A stretch of 64,000 nt of DNA from Methylobacterium gossipiicola (GCF_900113485.1 NZ_FOPM01000022.1:1-64000), one strand, 5' to 3'. Positions 18,929 to 28,890 are shown, counted from the first letter of the stretch. Notes: a model not told the origin generated them from the sequence alone. A program made the numbers and translations.

Positions 18929-19726
18929 TCAAGCGGGCGCGGTCCCGGCCTGACGCGCCTGTCCCGTCGGGCACAGATCAAGGAGGACGCAGGCGCCGCA
19001 GGCCGGGTTGCGGTGGTGGCAGACGGCCTGCCCGTGCAGCATCAGGATCTCGTGGTTGTCGTAGAGGGCCTGGGCGCTCCAATCGGCGGGCAGTTGCGCC
19101 CGCAGGATCGGGTGAGACGGCCCGACGTCGACCTTGGGCCCGATCAGGCCCGTGCGCTGGGCGACGCGGTGGTGATGGCTGTCCACGGGCAGGGCCGGCA
19201 TCCGCAGGACGCTGAATGACAGCACGGCGGCACTCGTCTTCGGCCCGACGCCGGGAATCGCCTCCAGCCAGGCCCGGGCCGCCTCCACCTCCAAGCCGGC
19301 GAGGAAGTCGAGGGAGAGACTCCCGTGCCGCTCCATCACGGCGCGGAGAATCGCCTGAATGCGTGGGGCTTTCAGTTCCGGCCACGTCACCCCGGCAATG
19401 GCGGCCTCGATCTCCGGCACGGGCGCGTCCAGCAGTGCCGCCCAGTCGGGATAGCGCGCCCGCAGGGCCTTGAATGCCCGGCCCGAATCGGCGTTGCGCG
19501 TCCGGTGCGACAGGAGCGACGAGACGAGTTCGCTCAACGGATCGAGGCTGTGGAAGTACGGAATCGGGCAGCCATAGACCGGACACAGGCGCTGGTGGAT
19601 CGCGAGCGCCTTCGCCTCCAGGTCGGGATCGGCCGAAGGGGCCGACGAGGCGGATGAACGGCGGCGGGCGGGGCGAGGGCCGGCGAGGTCGTGCCCGGAT
19701 GCGATGGTCATGATCCGAGAATCCAC
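18929..19726 (-). CDS. Endonuclease III-type DNA glycosylase (HhH-GPD, 4Fe-4S)
   Basis: This base-excision repair glycosylase belongs to the Nth/MutY superfamily. The helix-hairpin-helix is IPGVGPKTSAAV with the lysine typical of Nth (K163), and the catalytic-type aspartate is D182 in VDSHHHRV. The iron-sulphur ligands have exact Nth spacing: C236-x6-C243-x2-C246-x5-C252. The N-terminal 35 residues are a low-complexity basic extension. The start may be GTG 19726 (GGGA upstream) or ATG 19711. It could be Nth or a close paralogue; the divergent N-terminus keeps me from using the gene name. It is divergent from the glycine operon. Confidence 0.9.
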   Translation of the reverse strand: MDSRIMTIASGHDLAGPRPARRRSSASSAPSADPDLEAKALAIHQRLCPVYGCPIPYFHSLDPLSELVSSLLSHRTRNADSGRAFKALRARYPDWAALLDAPVPEIEAAIAGVTWPELKAPRIQAILRAVMERHGSLSLDFLAGLEVEAARAWLEAIPGVGPKTSAAVLSFSVLRMPALPVDSHHHRVAQRTGLIGPKVDVGPSHPILRAQLPADWSAQALYDNHEILMLHGQAVCHHRNPACGACVLLDLCPTGQARQAGTAPA

Positions 19727-19829
19727 GAGGATTCCCGCCGGTTCCGGGGCGTGACGAAAGCTCCGGGTTTGTCACGGGCAGGCTTGCGCGGCCCGGTCCG
19801 GCATGTAACCTTGGTCTCGTCAGCAAAGG

Positions 19830-20030
19830 CGATACGGGAGAGCCCAGGTCGAGAGTTCTCGATCATGGCGCCGACGGAGCAACCACCCCCGGAAACTCTC
19901 AGGCACAATCACCGTATCGTTCGACAATCTGGAGAGAGGCGTCAGACGACGCCCACCGAAGGAGAAATCCCGTGCCGCGTCTTCGGCGCGCGGGAGAAGC
20001 TCTCAGGTAACCGCGACAGATGGGGGCAAC
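19830..20030 (+). promoter_or_regulatory. Tandem glycine riboswitch
   Basis: Two glycine aptamers lie in series upstream of gcvT. Aptamer 1 (about 19830-19918) shows GGGAGAG, GGCGCCGACGGAGCAA and AAACTCTCAGGCA. Aptamer 2 (about 19925-20028) shows GGAGAG, GCCCACCGAAGGAG, AGCTCTCAGGT and GACAGATGGGGGC. These are the conserved cores of the known class. In this class glycine binding usually turns on expression of the cleavage genes. It ends about 50 nt before the gcvT start. Confidence 0.95.
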
Positions 20031-20079
20031 CGGATCACTCGTTCGAGGGTCCGGGACCGTTCTGCCGTGGGATGACCCG

Positions 20080-21213
20080 ATGCCGCTCGACGCCCTTCGC
20101 ACCCCGCTCCACGCCCTGCACCTGAGCCGGGGTGCCCGCATGGTGCCGTTCGCCGGTTATGCCATGCCGGTGCAGTATCCGGACGGCCTGCTGAAGGAAC
20201 ACCTGCACACGCGTGCCCAAGCAGGGCTGTTCGACGTGTCGCATATGGGCCAGATCCAGCTCATCCCGCGCACCGGCAGCCTCGTGGACGCCGCCCATGC
20301 CCTTGAGACTCTGCTGCCCATCGATGTGCTGGGCCTAGCCCCCGGCCGCCAGCGCTACGGCCTCCTCCTCGACGCGACCGGCGGCATCCGCGACGACCTC
20401 ATGGTGGCGCAATGCGGCGACACCCTCGTCCTCGTGGTCAACGCCGCCAACAAAGTCGCCGACGAGGCGTATCTGCGGGCCCATCTCACCGGCATCTGCG
20501 AGATCGTGGTGCTGCCCCGCGCCCTCCTGGCGTTGCAGGGGCCGCGCGCGGAGGCGGCTTTGGCCCGCCTCGCCCCCGAGGTCGCCGCCATGCGGTTCAT
20601 GGACGTGCGCGCCATCGACCTCGCCGGTCTTCCGGCCCTCGTCAGCCGCTCCGGCTATACCGGCGAGGACGGGTTCGAGATTTCCGTGGCCGAGGACCGG
20701 GCGGAGGCCCTGGCCGAAGCCCTGCTGAGCGACGACACGGTCCGCCTCATCGGTCTCGGCGCCCGCGATTCCCTGCGCCTGGAAGCCGGCCTGTGCCTGC
20801 ACGGGGCGGATATCGATGCCGGCACCGATCCCGTCGAGGCCGGGCTCAGTTGGGCGATCTCGGCCGTGCGCCGCCGGGGCGGAGCGCGCGAAGGCGGTTT
20901 TCCCGGCGCCGAGCGGATTCTTGACGCCCTCGCCGAGGGGCCCGCCCGCCGCCGCGTCGGCCTGCGCACGGAGGGCGCCGCCCCCGTGCGGGCGGGCGCG
21001 GCCCTGTTCGCCGAACAGGCGGGCGATGAGGCCATCGGCCGGATCACCTCGGGCGGGTTCGGCCCGAGCCTGGGGGCACCCATCGCCATGGGCTACATGC
21101 CGATCGGCCTGACGCAACCCGGCACCCGCGTGTTCGCCGAGGTGCGGGGCCGGCGCCTGCCCCTGGTGGTGAACGGCCTGCCCTTCGTGCCGGCCGGCTT
21201 CAAGCGCGCCTGA
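20080..21213 (+). CDS. gcvT: Glycine cleavage system T protein (aminomethyltransferase)
   Basis: GcvT transfers the methylene group from the H-protein intermediate to tetrahydrofolate and releases ammonia. The start at ATG 20080 gives MPLDALRTPLHALHLSRGARMVPFAGYAMPVQY, the family N-terminus, for 377 residues. An in-frame ATG at 20020 lies inside the second riboswitch aptamer and is rejected. Conserved parts are FDVSHMGQI, the SRSGYTGEDGFEI folate-domain segment, and the GLGARDSLRLEAGLCLHG stretch. It is first in the gcvT-gcvH-gcvP operon. Confidence 0.96.
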   Translation: MPLDALRTPLHALHLSRGARMVPFAGYAMPVQYPDGLLKEHLHTRAQAGLFDVSHMGQIQLIPRTGSLVDAAHALETLLPIDVLGLAPGRQRYGLLLDATGGIRDDLMVAQCGDTLVLVVNAANKVADEAYLRAHLTGICEIVVLPRALLALQGPRAEAALARLAPEVAAMRFMDVRAIDLAGLPALVSRSGYTGEDGFEISVAEDRAEALAEALLSDDTVRLIGLGARDSLRLEAGLCLHGADIDAGTDPVEAGLSWAISAVRRRGGAREGGFPGAERILDALAEGPARRRVGLRTEGAAPVRAGAALFAEQAGDEAIGRITSGGFGPSLGAPIAMGYMPIGLTQPGTRVFAEVRGRRLPLVVNGLPFVPAGFKRA

Positions 21214-21267
21214 GCGCATCCGCCTTTCCTTTTCCGACCGTCCCAACCTGACTCCCAGGAGCGACCC

Positions 21268-21630
21268 ATGCTGCGATTCACCGACGAACACGAATGGCTG
21301 GCCCGCGAGGGCGACGTCGCCACCGTGGGCATCACCACCCATGCGGCCGAGCAACTCGGCGATCTCGTTTTCATCGAACTGCCGAAGGTCGGCGCCCGCC
21401 TCGTGAAGGGCGAGGCGGCGGCCGTGGTGGAATCCGTGAAGGCGGCGTCCGACGTCTACGCCCCGGTTTCGGGCGAGGTCACGGAGGTCAACGAGGCGGC
21501 CGTGGCCGATCCCGCCCTCGTCGGCGGCGATCCGCAGGGGGCGGGCTGGCTCTACCGCCTGCGCCTCGATGACCCCTCGGCCCTCGACGGCCTCATGGAC
21601 GAGGCCGCCTACGCGGCCTTCCCGAAATAG
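21268..21630 (+). CDS. gcvH: Glycine cleavage system H protein
   Basis: This lipoyl carrier shuttles the aminomethyl group between GcvP, GcvT and lipoamide dehydrogenase. The 120 residues include the lipoylation site ESVKA with K58 and the family features FTDEHEWL at the start and [25 protein letters not shown] precedes the ATG. It lies 54 bp after gcvT and 56 bp before gcvP. It is a single lipoyl-domain protein of normal length. Confidence 0.97.
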   Translation: MLRFTDEHEWLAREGDVATVGITTHAAEQLGDLVFIELPKVGARLVKGEAAAVVESVKAASDVYAPVSGEVTEVNEAAVADPALVGGDPQGAGWLYRLRLDDPSALDGLMDEAAYAAFPK

Positions 21631-21686
21631 AGAGCCGCCGACGCGGCTTTGCCGAAAGAGTCCCGCCCGCCGGAGGACGACCCGCC

Positions 21687-24533
21687 ATGATGAACGACCG
21701 CTACGACCCCTACGATTTCGCCAACCGCCGCCATATCGGCCCGACGACGCAGGAAATCGAGGCCATGCTCGCCGTCGTGGAGGCGCCGAGCCTGCACGGC
21801 CTCGTGGACGAGACCCTGCCGGCGAGCATCCGCCAGGCCGAGCGCCTCGATTTCGGGGTGTCGATGACGGAGCGCCGGGTGCTGGAGCACATGCGCGGCA
21901 TCGCCGACAAGAACCGCCTCCTCGTCTCCCTCATCGGCCAGGGCTACCACGGCACCACGATGCCGCCGGTGATCCAGCGCAACATCTTCGAGAATCCGGC
22001 CTGGTACACGGCCTACTCGCCCTACCAGCCGGAGATCAGCCAGGGCCGCCTCGAGGCGCTCCTGAACTTCCAAACCCTGGTCTGCGACCTCACCGGCCTC
22101 GACATCGCCAACGCCTCGCTGCTCGACGAAGCGACGGCGGCGGCCGAGGCCATGGGCATGGCCGCGCGGATCGCGACGAATGGCCGGGACACCTTCTTCG
22201 TCGACGCCGGGTGCCTGCCCCAGACCATCGCGGTGCTCAAAACCCGCGCCGCGCCGCTGGGCTGGACCATCGTGGTCGGCGATCCGGCGACGGACCTCGA
22301 TCCGGCAACGGTGTTCGGGGCGATCTTCCAGTATCCGGGCGTGTGCGGCGCCATCCGCGACGTATCCGACATCATCGCCCGCCTGCACGCGGCCGGTGCG
22401 GTCGCGGTGATGGCCGCCGACCCCCTGGCCCTGACGCTCCTGAAAGCCCCCGGCGAGATGGGCGCCGACATCGCGGTGGGCTCGATGCAGCGCTACGGCG
22501 TGCCCATGGGCTATGGCGGCCCGCACGCGGCCTATCTCGCGACCCGCGATGCTCACAAGCGCACCCTGCCGGGGCGCCTCGTCGGCGTCTCGGTGGATGC
22601 GCGCGGCAACCGTGCCTATCGTCTCGCCCTCCAGACCCGCGAGCAGCATATCCGGCGCGAGAAGGCGACCTCGAACATCTGCACCGCCCAGGTGCTGCTC
22701 GCCGTCATCGCCGGCATGTACGCGGTGTTCCACGGACCGCGCGGCCTCAAGGCCATCGCGTCCCGCGTCCACCGCGACGCCGTGCGGGTGGCGCAGGGCC
22801 TGGAAAGCCTCGGCTTCACAGTGGAATCGGCGCACTTCTTCGACACCGTCACGGTCCGGGTCGGGGCGTTCCAGGGTCTCATCCTCGGCAACGCCGTGGC
22901 CAACGGCATCAACCTGCGGAAGGTCGGGACCGACCGCATCGGCATCACCGTCGACGAGCGCACCCGGCCCGACATCGTCCAGGCCGTGTGGCGGGCTTTC
23001 GGCGGCGACCACCTCGCCTACGACGAGGCGTGGCCCGCCCCGCGCCTGCCGGAGGCAAGTCTGCGCACCTCCGACTACCTCACCCACCCGATCTTCCACA
23101 TGAACCGGGCCGAGAGCGAGATGACGCGCTACATGCGCCGCCTCGCCGACCGGGATCTGGCGCTCGACCGGGCGATGATTCCGCTGGGCTCCTGCACCAT
23201 GAAGCTCAACGCCACCGCCGAGATGCTGCCGATCTCCTGGCCGGAATTTTCCGAAATTCATCCCTTCGTGCCGGCCGATCAGGCTGCGGGCTACCACGAA
23301 CTCCTGCGCGACTTTTCGCAAAAGCTCTGCGCCGTCACCGGCTACGACGCGATCTCGATGCAGCCGAATTCCGGCGCCCAGGGTGAATATGCGGGGCTCC
23401 TCGCCATCCGCGCCTATCACCTGTCGCGCGGCGACGGGCACCGCACCGTCTGCCTCATCCCGTCCTCGGCCCATGGCACCAACCCGGCTTCGGCGCAGAT
23501 GTGCGGCATGAGCGTCGTGGTGGTGGGGGCGGATGCCAACGGCAACGTCGACGTCGAGGATTTCCGCAGGAAGGCCGAACTGCACTCGGAGAAGCTCGCC
23601 GCCTGCATGATCACCTATCCGTCGACCCACGGGGTGTTCGAGGCACGGGTGCGCGAACTCTGCGCCATCGTGCATTTCCACGGGGGGCAGGTCTATCTCG
23701 ACGGGGCCAACCTCAACGCCATGGTGGGCCTCGCCCGCCCCGGCGACATCGGCGCCGATGTCAGCCACCTCAACCTGCACAAAACCTTCTGCATTCCCCA
23801 TGGCGGCGGCGGCCCCGGCATGGGCCCCATCGGCGTGAAGGCGCACCTCATCCCGTTCCTACCGGGCCACCCCGAGACCGGCGGGGAGGGCGCGGTCTCG
23901 GCTGCCCCCTACGGCTCGGCCTCGATCCTGCCGATCTCCTGGAGCTACTGCCTGCTCATGGGCGGGCGCGGCCTGACCCAGGCGACGCGCATCGCCATCC
24001 TCAACGCCAACTACATCGCGGCCCGGCTCAAAGGCGCTTATCCGGTGCTGTATTCCGGCGCGCACGGCCGGGTGGCGCACGAATGCATCATCGACCTGCG
24101 CCCGTTCCAGAAGAGCGCCGGGATCACCGTCGAGGAGGTCGCCAAGCGCCTCATCGATTGCGGCTTCCACCCGCCGACCATGAGTTGGCCCGTGGCCGGC
24201 ACCCTGATGATCGAACCCACGGAATCCGAGACCAAGGGCGAGATCGACCGGTTCTGCGACGCCATGCTGGCGATCCGCGAGGAGATCCGCGCCGTGGAGG
24301 AGGGCCGGATGGACCGGGCCGACAATCCCCTGAAACACGCCCCCCACACGGTGCAGGATCTCTTAGGGGCCTGGGACCGGCCCTATTCCCGCGAGGCCGC
24401 TTGCTTCCCGGCCGGCAGCCTCGGGATGGACAAGTACTGGCCCCCGATCAACCGCGTCGACAACGCCTATGGCGACCGCAACCTCGTGTGCTCGTGCCCG
24501 CCCTTGGACGCCTACAACGAGGCGGCGGAGTAG
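21687..24533 (+). CDS. gcvP: Glycine dehydrogenase (decarboxylating), P protein
   Basis: GcvP is the PLP-dependent decarboxylase of the glycine cleavage system. At 948 residues it is the long homodimer type with fused N- and C-terminal halves. The PLP lysine is K699 in [18 protein letters not shown], and the N-terminal [10 protein letters not shown] and the GSCTMKLNA motif are present. GGAGGA precedes the ATG; a second ATG follows directly. It closes the glycine operon, and a terminator follows 7 bp after its stop codon. In a methylotroph-type organism this operon would link glycine/serine and C1-folate pools; that is inference. Confidence 0.97.
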   Translation: MMNDRYDPYDFANRRHIGPTTQEIEAMLAVVEAPSLHGLVDETLPASIRQAERLDFGVSMTERRVLEHMRGIADKNRLLVSLIGQGYHGTTMPPVIQRNIFENPAWYTAYSPYQPEISQGRLEALLNFQTLVCDLTGLDIANASLLDEATAAAEAMGMAARIATNGRDTFFVDAGCLPQTIAVLKTRAAPLGWTIVVGDPATDLDPATVFGAIFQYPGVCGAIRDVSDIIARLHAAGAVAVMAADPLALTLLKAPGEMGADIAVGSMQRYGVPMGYGGPHAAYLATRDAHKRTLPGRLVGVSVDARGNRAYRLALQTREQHIRREKATSNICTAQVLLAVIAGMYAVFHGPRGLKAIASRVHRDAVRVAQGLESLGFTVESAHFFDTVTVRVGAFQGLILGNAVANGINLRKVGTDRIGITVDERTRPDIVQAVWRAFGGDHLAYDEAWPAPRLPEASLRTSDYLTHPIFHMNRAESEMTRYMRRLADRDLALDRAMIPLGSCTMKLNATAEMLPISWPEFSEIHPFVPADQAAGYHELLRDFSQKLCAVTGYDAISMQPNSGAQGEYAGLLAIRAYHLSRGDGHRTVCLIPSSAHGTNPASAQMCGMSVVVVGADANGNVDVEDFRRKAELHSEKLAACMITYPSTHGVFEARVRELCAIVHFHGGQVYLDGANLNAMVGLARPGDIGADVSHLNLHKTFCIPHGGGGPGMGPIGVKAHLIPFLPGHPETGGEGAVSAAPYGSASILPISWSYCLLMGGRGLTQATRIAILNANYIAARLKGAYPVLYSGAHGRVAHECIIDLRPFQKSAGITVEEVAKRLIDCGFHPPTMSWPVAGTLMIEPTESETKGEIDRFCDAMLAIREEIRAVEEGRMDRADNPLKHAPHTVQDLLGAWDRPYSREAACFPAGSLGMDKYWPPINRVDNAYGDRNLVCSCPPLDAYNEAAE

Positions 24534-24540
24534 GGGCCCC

Positions 24541-24571
24541 GGCAGCCCCCGTCATCCGGACGGGGGCTGCC
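24541..24571 (+). terminator. Terminator after gcvP
   Basis: GGCAGCCCCCGTC (24541-24553) pairs perfectly with GACGGGGGCTGCC (24559-24571) around ATCCG. Only a short T-run follows a few bases later, but the 13-bp GC stem directly after the operon fits a terminator. Confidence 0.75.
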
Positions 24572-24682
24572 GCGTTTGCCGGGATTTGCAAAATAACGCA
24601 GCGCACCATCGAATTTGTACAATACTGCATAAAATGCACGTCTTAAGGACTTGGCGGTATCCTCCATGCATCGAGAGCATGT

Positions 24683-24710
24683 CTGGCATTTGATATTTGG
24701 TATGCCAGAT
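24683..24710. promoter_or_regulatory. Inverted repeat upstream of the one-helix gene
   Basis: TCTGGCAT (24683-24690) and ATGCCAGA (24703-24710) form a perfect 8-bp dyad with a 12-bp spacer in a locally AT-rich stretch, 55 bp before the small membrane gene. The inner TTTGGTATGCCA sequence resembles GntR-type half sites. It is probably a protein-binding site; the regulator is unknown. Confidence 0.45.
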
Positions 24711-24764
24711 GAGCGTTTTGGCTGTCATGAATGCTGCAACGCAAACGCCTTTCGGGACCTCGAC

Positions 24765-24941
24765 ATGACCGCTTTCCTCATCGTCTCCGTTGCCGCCGCC
24801 GCCGCCGTCAACGTCTCCCTCGTTGCCTTCGTGGCCGACCGCCTGACCCCGAAGACCGGCACGCCCGCCGACACGACTGGCCGATCCGTGATCGTCAACG
24901 ACAACCTCGTGGGCGCGGCATCCCTGAAGCACGCCGCCTGA
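24765..24941 (+). CDS. Small one-helix membrane protein, function unknown
   Basis: From ATG 24765 the product has 58 residues: an N-terminal hydrophobic helix (TAFLIVSVAAAAAVNVSLVAFV) and then a short polar tail ending VNDNLVGAASLKHAA. The longer in-frame reading from 24651 has no ribosome binding site and looks less coding-like. A perfect dyad lies upstream and a strong terminator 28 bp downstream, so it is a single-gene unit. I do not recognise a family. The hydrophobic stretch could be a signal anchor. Confidence 0.6.
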   Translation: MTAFLIVSVAAAAAVNVSLVAFVADRLTPKTGTPADTTGRSVIVNDNLVGAASLKHAA

Positions 24942-24969
24942 TCTTCGTCGGCCTGCTTTGGCCGACGCG

Positions 24970-24995
24970 GCCCCGCCCATCCGGGCGGGGCTTTT
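24970..24995 (+). terminator. Intrinsic terminator after the one-helix gene
   Basis: GCCCCGCCC (24970-24978) pairs with GGGCGGGGC (24983-24991) around ATCC, followed by TTTT. It is a classical terminator on the + strand. Confidence 0.88.
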
Positions 24996-25072
24996 CGCGT
25001 CTGCGCCGTCCCCTTGCCGACGCCGAGGGGAGGGCAAGGGAGCGGCCCCCAAGCGGCCGCCCCCCGGATTCC

Positions 25073-26362
25073 TCAGGCAGTCCGGATGGGCTGAACCGTC
25101 ATGAGCGGAGCATCGGGCGCGTCTTGCGTGAGATAGCGCGTCCGCATGGGCTTGAGGACGAACATGGCGAGGAACGCCGCCATCACGTTCAGGCAAATGA
25201 TGATGGTGAACACCGCCGACCAGCCATAGGCCGCCGAGATCACGCTCGCCACCGGCACGAGGAACGAGGCCGTGCCCTTGGCGGTGTAGAGGAGCCCCGC
25301 ATTGGTGGTCGCGTATTTCGATCCGAAGGTGTCGCCGCAGGTCGCGGGGAACAGCGAGTAGATTTCCCCGAACACCCCGAAATACATCGCCGTGGCGAAC
25401 ACGAAGACGAGCGGGTGCTTGCCGAACATGAGCAGCAAGATGATCGCCAGGGCGGCGATGCAGAAGGCGAGGAACATCGTGTTCTCGCGGCCGATGTTGT
25501 CGGACACGTAGCCGAAGAAGGGTCGGCCGAAACCGTCGAAGATCCGGTCGAGGGAGATCGCCATGGTGAGGGCCGCCATCTGGAGGCCGAAGAGGCTGAC
25601 GGGGACGTCCGCGACCTTGAAGTCATGGGCGATGGGCGCGATCTGCGCCGCCGCCATGAGGCCGCCCGCCGCTACCATCACGAACATCGCGTACATCACC
25701 CAGAAGACCGGGGTGCGGACGGCCTCGCGGGGGCTGCGGTCGATCTTGGTCTGAGGCAGACGCAGGTTCTTGCGCCGCGCCGGCATCGTCACCGAGGGCT
25801 TGCGCAGGAAGAAGGAGAGTAGGACCACGATGGCACCCTGGCCGAGGCCAAAGTACAGGAACGCCGTCTCGTATCCGCTGGCCGCGATGGTCATGGCGAT
25901 CGGCACCACGGTCACGGCGGCGCCGGCGCCGAAGCCCGCCGCGGTCGCGCCGGCCGCGAGGCCGCGCTGATGCGGGAACCACTTGAGGGCGTTGCCGACG
26001 CAGGTGCCGTACACCGATCCCGCGCCGATGCCGCCGATCACGGCCGCGAGGTAGAGGAGGGGCAGGGAGGCGGCGTGGGCGTTCAAGACCCAGGCCAGGG
26101 CGATCATGACACCGCCGAAGCAGACGACGATGCGCGGACCGTAGCGGTCGACGAACCAGGCTTCGATGGGAACGAGCCACGTCTCGGTGGCGACGAAGAC
26201 CGTGAAGGCGAACTGGATGGCCGTTCGCCCCCAGTGATGCTTCGCGTCGATGGGATCGACGAAGAGCGTCCAACCATATTGCAGGTTGGCGATCATCGCC
26301 ATGCACAGCACGCCGAAGGCGAGCTGCCGCCATTTGGCGGCGGAAGAGTCCTGACGTTCCAT
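25073..26362 (-). CDS. Major facilitator, oxalate/formate antiporter (OxlT) family
   Basis: This is a 429-residue transporter with about twelve hydrophobic segments. Features that recall the OFA/OxlT branch are the N-terminal LQYGWTLFVDPID loop, RYGPRIVV after helix 2, the GIGAGSVYGTCVGNALKWFPHQRGLAAG stretch, and FGRPFFGYVSDNIGREN in the central loop. The start is ATG 26362 with AAGGA upstream; a longer reading to 26533 would run through a candidate operator. Oxalate/formate exchange fits a methylotroph-like host, but substrates in this family vary. It is divergent from a GGDEF-EAL gene. Confidence 0.85.
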   Translation of the reverse strand: MERQDSSAAKWRQLAFGVLCMAMIANLQYGWTLFVDPIDAKHHWGRTAIQFAFTVFVATETWLVPIEAWFVDRYGPRIVVCFGGVMIALAWVLNAHAASLPLLYLAAVIGGIGAGSVYGTCVGNALKWFPHQRGLAAGATAAGFGAGAAVTVVPIAMTIAASGYETAFLYFGLGQGAIVVLLSFFLRKPSVTMPARRKNLRLPQTKIDRSPREAVRTPVFWVMYAMFVMVAAGGLMAAAQIAPIAHDFKVADVPVSLFGLQMAALTMAISLDRIFDGFGRPFFGYVSDNIGRENTMFLAFCIAALAIILLLMFGKHPLVFVFATAMYFGVFGEIYSLFPATCGDTFGSKYATTNAGLLYTAKGTASFLVPVASVISAAYGWSAVFTIIICLNVMAAFLAMFVLKPMRTRYLTQDAPDAPLMTVQPIRTA

Positions 26363-26650
26363 CCCTGATTCCTTATCCGGCGCTATCCCAGCCTTGCACC
26401 TCAAAGGAGCAAAAAAATTCCAGGTATGCAATATACCAGGGATTAAAAAGCGCACCTCCATCGTGAGGGCATGCGCCTTGGTTTCATGATGCGCGGTGAT
26501 GGGACGATGGTGCGGCGCCGCTCCCCGCAGCATGGGGGTCGTCCGCCATGTGGGACCGGCGACCCAACCATGTCGACGCGCCTGCCCGAAGGGCCTCAGG
26601 GAACAAGAAACTCTTCATAGGCCACTGCTTACGGTCACCGCCCAGAACTC
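26363..26650. promoter_or_regulatory. Divergent promoter region with a dyad operator
   Basis: This spacer lies between the OxlT-type gene (-) and the PAS-GGDEF-EAL gene (+). At 26420-26440 there is an imperfect dyad, CCAGGTAT and ATACCAGG, with a perfect GGTAT-N5-ATACC core, 58 bp before the transporter start. It recalls GntR-family TGGTAT-type operators. I could not identify firm -35/-10 elements. Confidence 0.5.
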
Positions 26651-28855
26651 GTGAGTGACACTGACGCGATGCGATCCATGACCAGCAGGCGGAACCGGGA
26701 TCGCTCCGCAACGCCCGAACAGAAGCGGGAGACCGACACTGCGGCGGCCCGGCGGATCGCGACCCTCGAGCAGATCGTCGGGGACCTGCAAGACCGCCTA
26801 CGCGAGAGCGAAGATCATTCCCGAAACGTGCGCGACCTGAGCCATCAGGTGCTGTGGACGGCCGATCCCGACGGCGACATCCTCGAAATCTCGCCCCTCT
26901 GGGTCACGCGGACGGGCCTGAACGTCGAAGGGAGTCTCGGCGCCGGCTGGATCGCCGCCCTGCATCCCGACGACGTCGCGCCGACCTTGGTCGAGTGGGA
27001 GCGCGGACGCACGACCTGCACGTCCTGCGATATCGAGTACCGCCTGAAGACCCACGATGGATCGTTCCGCTGGTTCCGGGCCCGGGCCGCTCCGCGCCTC
27101 GCCGCCGATGGCTCCATCGTTCGCTGGTACGGCATGACGGAGGACATCCACGATCGCAAGATGGCCGAAGAAGCCCTCAAGCACAGCGAGGCCTCCACCA
27201 GAAGCCTGCTCGAATGCACCACGGACTTCGTCATCGTCGTCGATCACGATTGGCGCATCGCTTATATGAACAAGAGCGCCGCCAGCTATATTCGCCTCTT
27301 CATCGACGTGAATGTCGGTGACGGCTTCTGGGATGTCTTTCCGAATTACCGCGACACCGAATTCGAGCATCACTATCGGCAGGCGATCGCCTCGGGCGAG
27401 CCCGTGCGTTTCGAGGCGGTAGCACCCGGCACCAAGGTCTGGGTCGATATCAACGCCTGTCCGTCCAGCACCGGCCTGGCGCTCTTCTTCCGCGACATCA
27501 CCGAAGCCAAGCGCGCCCGCGAAGACCTCGTGCGCCTCGCGCATGAGGATGCGCTGACGGGGCTCGCCAACCGGACACGGTTCAACCAGACCCTGGAAGA
27601 GGCGTTCGCCCCGGGCGCGGAGGGGAACAGCAGCGTGATCCTCCTCGATCTCGATCTCTTCAAGGAGGTGAACGACACCCTCGGCCATCCCGTCGGCGAC
27701 GCGCTGCTGCGCAGCGTGGCGCTTCGCCTTCGATCGGCCGTCGGCGAAGGCGACCTCGTGGCCCGGCTCGGCGGCGACGAATTCGCCGTGATCCATCGTG
27801 AGGCTTCGGGGCCGAGCGCGGGCGCCCTGGCCGAACGCCTCATGGCCGGCTTCTCCGATTCGTTCCTCGTCGACGGGGTCGCGATCAAGCTCGCGGCGAG
27901 CATCGGAATCGCGTCGCCCGCGCAGGCGCCCAGTTCGGCCGAGGCCCTGTTCAAGGCTGCGGACATCGCCCTGTACCGCGCCAAGGAGGACGGGCGGGGA
28001 ACGATCCGTGCGTTCGACCGGCCCATGGCCGAACGGGTGCAGGCGCGTAAGTCCATGAAGCTCGATCTGGAGGCGGCGCTGGCGCGGAACGAGTTGCGGC
28101 TCGTCTTTCAGCCGCTCCTGGATCTGGGTTCGGACCGGATCGTCGGAGCCGAGGCGCTGCTGCGCTGGCGTCATCCGGTGCGGGGCGAGGTCTCGCCGGC
28201 CGAGTTCATTCCCCTGGCGGAGGATACGGGCCTGATCGTTCCCATCGGGGAGTGGGTGCTGTCCGAGGCTTGCCGCCACGCCGCCTCGTGGCCCGTCGAT
28301 CTCACGGTCGCCGTCAATCTCTCGCCCGCCCAGATCCGGGACGAGATCCTGCCCCTGCGGGTGCTGGCCGCCGCGCTGAAGGCGGGCGTCTCGCCGTCCC
28401 GGTTGGAGATCGAGATCACCGAATCCGTGCTCCTGCACGACAGCGACCGAAACCTCGCGATCCTGCATGCCCTGCGCACCGCGGGGGTGCGCATCGCCCT
28501 CGACGATTTCGGCACCGGCTACTCGTCCCTGTCGTACCTGCGCCGCTTTCCGTTCGACAAGCTGAAGCTCGACCGCTGCTTCGTCGGAGATATCGGCGTG
28601 TCACGGCCATCCGAGGCCATCATCCGGGCGGCGGGGGAAATGGGTCGGGCACTGGCGATGACCACGACCGCCGAGGGTGTCGAGACGGCGGAACAGCTCG
28701 CCTGGCTTCGCGCCAACGGTTGGTCGCAGGCCCAGGGCTACCACATCGGCCGCCCCCTGGAGGCGCCTGCGGTCGGCGCCCTGTTTCGGAATCTCGACGC
28801 GACCGGCGCCAGGAGGGCGGCCTTGCGCCACCCGACGATGCGCCGATCGGCATAA
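26651..28855 (+). CDS. PAS-GGDEF-EAL cyclic-di-GMP signalling protein
   Basis: The 734-residue cytoplasmic protein has a basic N-terminus with a short predicted coiled coil (about 33-60) and two PAS domains (about 62-175 and 180-298). A GGDEF domain follows with intact GGDEF at 374-378, then an EAL domain starting EALLRW at 501 with DDFGTGYSS and TAEGVET. Both catalytic motifs are intact, so it could make and break c-di-GMP, with the PAS domains sensing a signal. No transmembrane segment is seen. The GTG start at 26651 is uncertain; ATGs at 26669 and 26678 are alternatives. It is divergent from the OxlT-type transporter. Confidence 0.93.
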   Translation: MSDTDAMRSMTSRRNRDRSATPEQKRETDTAAARRIATLEQIVGDLQDRLRESEDHSRNVRDLSHQVLWTADPDGDILEISPLWVTRTGLNVEGSLGAGWIAALHPDDVAPTLVEWERGRTTCTSCDIEYRLKTHDGSFRWFRARAAPRLAADGSIVRWYGMTEDIHDRKMAEEALKHSEASTRSLLECTTDFVIVVDHDWRIAYMNKSAASYIRLFIDVNVGDGFWDVFPNYRDTEFEHHYRQAIASGEPVRFEAVAPGTKVWVDINACPSSTGLALFFRDITEAKRAREDLVRLAHEDALTGLANRTRFNQTLEEAFAPGAEGNSSVILLDLDLFKEVNDTLGHPVGDALLRSVALRLRSAVGEGDLVARLGGDEFAVIHREASGPSAGALAERLMAGFSDSFLVDGVAIKLAASIGIASPAQAPSSAEALFKAADIALYRAKEDGRGTIRAFDRPMAERVQARKSMKLDLEAALARNELRLVFQPLLDLGSDRIVGAEALLRWRHPVRGEVSPAEFIPLAEDTGLIVPIGEWVLSEACRHAASWPVDLTVAVNLSPAQIRDEILPLRVLAAALKAGVSPSRLEIEITESVLLHDSDRNLAILHALRTAGVRIALDDFGTGYSSLSYLRRFPFDKLKLDRCFVGDIGVSRPSEAIIRAAGEMGRALAMTTTAEGVETAEQLAWLRANGWSQAQGYHIGRPLEAPAVGALFRNLDATGARRAALRHPTMRRSA

Positions 28856-28890
28856 GGGCAGCCCAACCCTCGGGACCACCGCGAAGAGCC

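Noticed and set aside
20020..20079. ATG at 20020 as the gcvT start
   Set aside because: It lies inside the second glycine aptamer and adds 20 unrelated residues. ATG 20080 gives the family N-terminus.
21609..23846. Long - strand frame opposite gcvP
   Set aside because: It is antisense to a complete gcvP with its PLP lysine motif. Composition is typical of a shadow frame.
24683..24715. A sigma-54 promoter at the TGGCAT sequence
   Set aside because: The GG-N10-GC spacing does not hold in either candidate alignment, so I treat it as a dyad site only.
24731..25822. + strand frame opposite the OxlT-type gene
   Set aside because: It is antisense to a transporter with clear membrane segments and shows no domain.
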